From positions 22,509 through 86,508 of the forward strand of contig JAPLFL010000104.1 in the NCBI GenBank assembly GCA_026390695.1: 64,000 nt of DNA, given 5' to 3'. Every line of letters begins with the position of its first letter. Position 1 is the stretch's first letter. Position numbers and translations under genes: made by a program. This document shows positions 62,259-64,000 of this stretch, in pieces. The notes below the pieces were generated by a model. The model had not been told where the DNA came from and ran no database searches. It saw nothing but the letters and a program-made list of their open reading frames with translations. This DNA is from Candidatus Kapaibacterium sp. GTDB lineage: Bacteria; Bacteroidota; Ignavibacteria; Kapaibacteriales; UBA2268.

Positions 62259-63221
62259 TTATGGAAGCAATTGCAAATATTTTTGTGTAGTGCTTAGATT
62301 TGAATGTCCTAAAAGGCTCATTATGTCAAATAAAGGCTTGCCTGCTTTTGAAAGCATACTGGCATATCTGTGCCTTAAATTATGCCAGCCCCAAGGCTCT
62401 TTTTTCATTTTAATAAGCTTCTTTTCAATAAATCTTGGGAGTTCGGACCAGCGGTTAAAAACTCTTTGACTTTTATCCTCTGGTATAGCCAATGAATTTA
62501 TACAAACCGGCTTTGGAACTTTCCTTGGTGTTAAATTGGAATTTCTACTTTTTCGAGTATAAAGAATCACGGTATCATTTAAAACATCATTGAACCTCAA
62601 GTTTAATGCTTCATTGATTCTACAACCCGTTTCCATGACGAATCTAATAAGCTGCTCCTGTCCCTCATCGCAGACTGCTAAAAGCTGACTTATTTCGTCA
62701 TCCGAAGGTATATACTTTACCTTATTATCAATAGAAAAAAATTGTAAATTTTTGCAAGGATTATCAATTTTAAGTTCAAGAATATTTATCCCATAATTAA
62801 ATAATGCTTTGTAAATTCGTAGCATTGAATTAACAGAATAAACCCCACTTCCTTGGATTTTCATCTCAATTGATCGTTGAATCAATAACTCATTAATATT
62901 ATGACGAGTAACTGAATTTACTTTAACATTACCCAGATATTCTATCAGGATATTGAGATAAATCTTATTTTCCTTGTGATAATGATCACTTTTTTTTGAT
63001 TTGATATATTTTAATCTATAATCAATCAAATCCTTCAAGAATATTTCGTCATAAATTGGAAGTACTCTTTGCTCGTTAAGGAGCAATAAATGCTTGCTTT
63101 CGGCTTTTTTTGCCTCAAATTTCGATTTAAAATTACAAAGAGAACGATATACTTTGCCTTTGTAATTCAGTTTATAAAACCAAAAAGTACCTTTGGACAG
63201 CTTGCGACTGTATTGCGCCAT
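62259..63221 (-). CDS. Tyrosine recombinase (integrase) of an integrated element
   Basis: 320 aa. The N-terminal region (about 1-60) is an arm-binding-like segment (SRKLSKGTFWFYKLNYKGKV), followed by a core-binding helical domain (about 60-170). The catalytic domain has Arg in ETGCRINEALNLRF, the H-x-x-R pair in WHNLRHRYASML, His in LGHSNLSTTQKYL and the nucleophilic Tyr in the same segment. The stop codon faces tRNA-Lys, 78 nt away, the usual arrangement for an element integrated in the tRNA 3' end. The element would extend rightward beyond the window. Confidence 0.93.
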   Translation of the reverse strand: MAQYSRKLSKGTFWFYKLNYKGKVYRSLCNFKSKFEAKKAESKHLLLLNEQRVLPIYDEIFLKDLIDYRLKYIKSKKSDHYHKENKIYLNILIEYLGNVKVNSVTRHNINELLIQRSIEMKIQGSGVYSVNSMLRIYKALFNYGINILELKIDNPCKNLQFFSIDNKVKYIPSDDEISQLLAVCDEGQEQLIRFVMETGCRINEALNLRFNDVLNDTVILYTRKSRNSNLTPRKVPKPVCINSLAIPEDKSQRVFNRWSELPRFIEKKLIKMKKEPWGWHNLRHRYASMLSKAGKPLFDIMSLLGHSNLSTTQKYLQLLP

Positions 63222-63256
63222 TTCATCACCTTTATTTTAAAGAACAAATATTTAGA

Positions 63257-63433
63257 TTAATTTGATTTTAAAGTCTTCAAACGATCAGATTCTGCAATGG
63301 CAGCGGCTTTTTCAGTTAAATGGATTGGCTCACAATAGTAGATTTCACTATTGTTCTCAAAATAATAGTACCAGTACCGCTTTTTCTTTATTTTCCCGTC
63401 CAGTTTAGAGTATTGGGTTGTTTGAAAAATCAT
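63257..63433 (-). CDS. Small hypothetical protein upstream of the integrase
   Basis: 58 aa from the ATG at 63433 (MIFQTTQYSKLDGKIKKKRY to DRLKTLKSN). The frame is open further upstream, but there it runs through the 75-bp tandem repeat, which adds two identical 25-residue blocks and is less likely to be coding. KIKKKRYWYYYFENNSEIYY resembles the three-stranded arm-binding N-terminus of integrases. It lies 35 nt before the integrase gene on the same strand. It could be an accessory of the element or a remnant. Confidence 0.45.
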   Translation of the reverse strand: MIFQTTQYSKLDGKIKKKRYWYYYFENNSEIYYCEPIHLTEKAAAIAESDRLKTLKSN

Positions 63434-63573
63434 TATACACCTATTGTTTTTTTTGACAAGATTGATTATTTTGCTCATTGGTATTGTAATTGTTTTAAGA
63501 AAAATCATTATACACCTATTGTTTTTTTTGACAAGATTGATTATTTTGCTCATTGGTATTGTAATTGTTTTAA
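63424..63573. repeat. Exact tandem duplication of a 75-bp unit
   Basis: 63424-63498 and 63499-63573 are identical. Each starts GAAAAATCATTATACACC and ends TTGTAATTGTTTTAA. The unit is 25 codons long, so both strands stay in frame across it. It lies between the integrase side and the HTH gene of the element. Confidence 0.95.
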
Positions 63574-63647
63574 TAAGAGGTGGCGGTTTATTGAATAAGT
63601 AGTTTATGTAGTGGGCGGTGGTGTCGCATATAACGAAAGACGTTTGT

Positions 63648-63968
63648 ATGTTTGACGATACCTTTCTCACCGTCCTGCAAGTAGCGCTCCTAATCAATTG
63701 CAGCGAGAAAACGATCTACAAAATCAAAGAGTCTGTTCCGGGCTATGTCCGGATTCACTCCATGATTAGGTTCAACCGAGAGAAGCTTAAGATTAATAAG
63801 CCCCTCCTGACAGTTGAATCGGTAGCAAAGCTTTTGAACTGCTCTCTGCCAGAAGTCTACAAAATCAAAGAAACGCTGCCCGGCTATGTTAGGCTTGGTT
63901 CTTTGATCAGGTTTGACGGTGAAAAACTGCTTAGAGCAATAAATAACGGCTCTTTTAGCAAACAATAG
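63648..63968 (+). CDS. Protein with two tandem excisionase-like HTH domains
   Basis: 106 aa from the ATG at 63648; an in-frame GTG at 63618 is the alternative. Two copies of an HTH_17/Xis-type winged helix lie side by side. The first is FLTVLQVALLINCSEKTIYK, then IKESVPGYVRIHSMIRF. The second is LLTVESVAKLLNCSLPEVYK, then IKETLPGYVRLGSLIRFDGE. Xis-type proteins bend DNA and steer integrases. Single-domain forms are normal, and two in one chain is uncommon. It is divergent from the integrase, beyond the 75-bp repeat. The last 32 bases of the window hold nothing I can assign. Confidence 0.78.
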   Translation: MFDDTFLTVLQVALLINCSEKTIYKIKESVPGYVRIHSMIRFNREKLKINKPLLTVESVAKLLNCSLPEVYKIKETLPGYVRLGSLIRFDGEKLLRAINNGSFSKQ

Positions 63969-64000
63969 TTGCAACATTCATGATGTTGACAGCAGCAGCA

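Noticed and set aside
63690..63977. Minus-strand open frame opposite the double HTH gene
   Set aside because: It mirrors the duplicated HTH sequence on the other strand and has no recognisable content.

Overview
The window is AT-rich bacterial chromosome from the Bacteroidota side of the tree. An Ignavibacteria- or Kapabacteria-like lineage is my best guess, but it is not proven. The evidence is three secreted proteins with type IX secretion (T9SS) C-terminal sorting domains, a SusC-like TonB receptor with a carboxypeptidase-regulatory N-terminus, the SDR-type threonine dehydrogenase, and a Bacteroidota-type promoter (TTG, 20 nt, TAATTTTG) just upstream of the only tRNA gene. Several genes nevertheless have clear purine-rich Shine-Dalgarno sequences (for example at 3661, 5674 and 40589), unlike most Bacteroidetes proper.

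Layout. 1-7850 (minus): a truncated secreted protein, a TonB-dependent receptor, a T9SS-exported protein, and an overlapping ECF sigma/anti-sigma pair whose anti-sigma has an unusual beta-rich C-terminus. 8100-13400 (plus): an Omp85-like barrel, deoC, a caspase-like protease fused to a barrel-like domain, and an orphan 2-hydroxyacyl-CoA dehydratase subunit. 13430-17340 (minus): proS-purB-GT2. 17600-20350 (plus): a four-gene set of a CxxCH outer-membrane-like protein, a small membrane protein, a YceI protein and a Tat/lipoprotein Rieske protein, probably a cell-envelope redox module. 20800-28200: AlbA_2 protein, ribD, a GIY-YIG-like protein, engB, a T9SS protein, dnaN, psd and a second ECF sigma. 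28130-29000: a MNT/HEPN toxin-antitoxin locus whose HEPN toxin gene is broken by a frameshift, a nonsense codon and a 134-bp MITE-like insertion. 29140-33730: a large FG-GAP/ASPIC T9SS protein, a small membrane protein and a cysteine-rich protein. 33800-40600 (minus): trmH-like, plsY and gpsA, a PAS-only protein, and tlpA-pgi. 40750-43110: a double GT2/TPR protein. 43840-48890 (minus): cheW, an outer-membrane-like protein and a giant poly-HAMP chemoreceptor. 49260-55055 (plus): a CzcCBA-type metal efflux operon. 55375-60430 (minus): GT9, threonine dehydrogenase, metallophosphoesterase, FtsB-like and a response regulator with a degenerate HD-GYP domain. 60557-62056: a membrane PAS protein. From 62109: tRNA-Lys(TTT) followed by a tyrosine integrase and small genes, the left edge of a probable integrated element that runs out of the window.

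Repeats are a major theme. Five intergenic loci carry roughly 130-bp palindromic MITE-like elements in two related terminal-repeat families. One family is repeatedly found nested inside the palindromic core of the other. A different MITE-like element interrupts the HEPN gene. The chemoreceptor contains six in-frame 273-bp repeats. No CRISPR array, rRNA or complete autonomous transposon was seen. The most unusual candidates for new biology are the cytochrome/YceI/Rieske cassette, the cheW/OMP/poly-HAMP receptor operon, and the anti-sigma with a barrel-like C-terminus.
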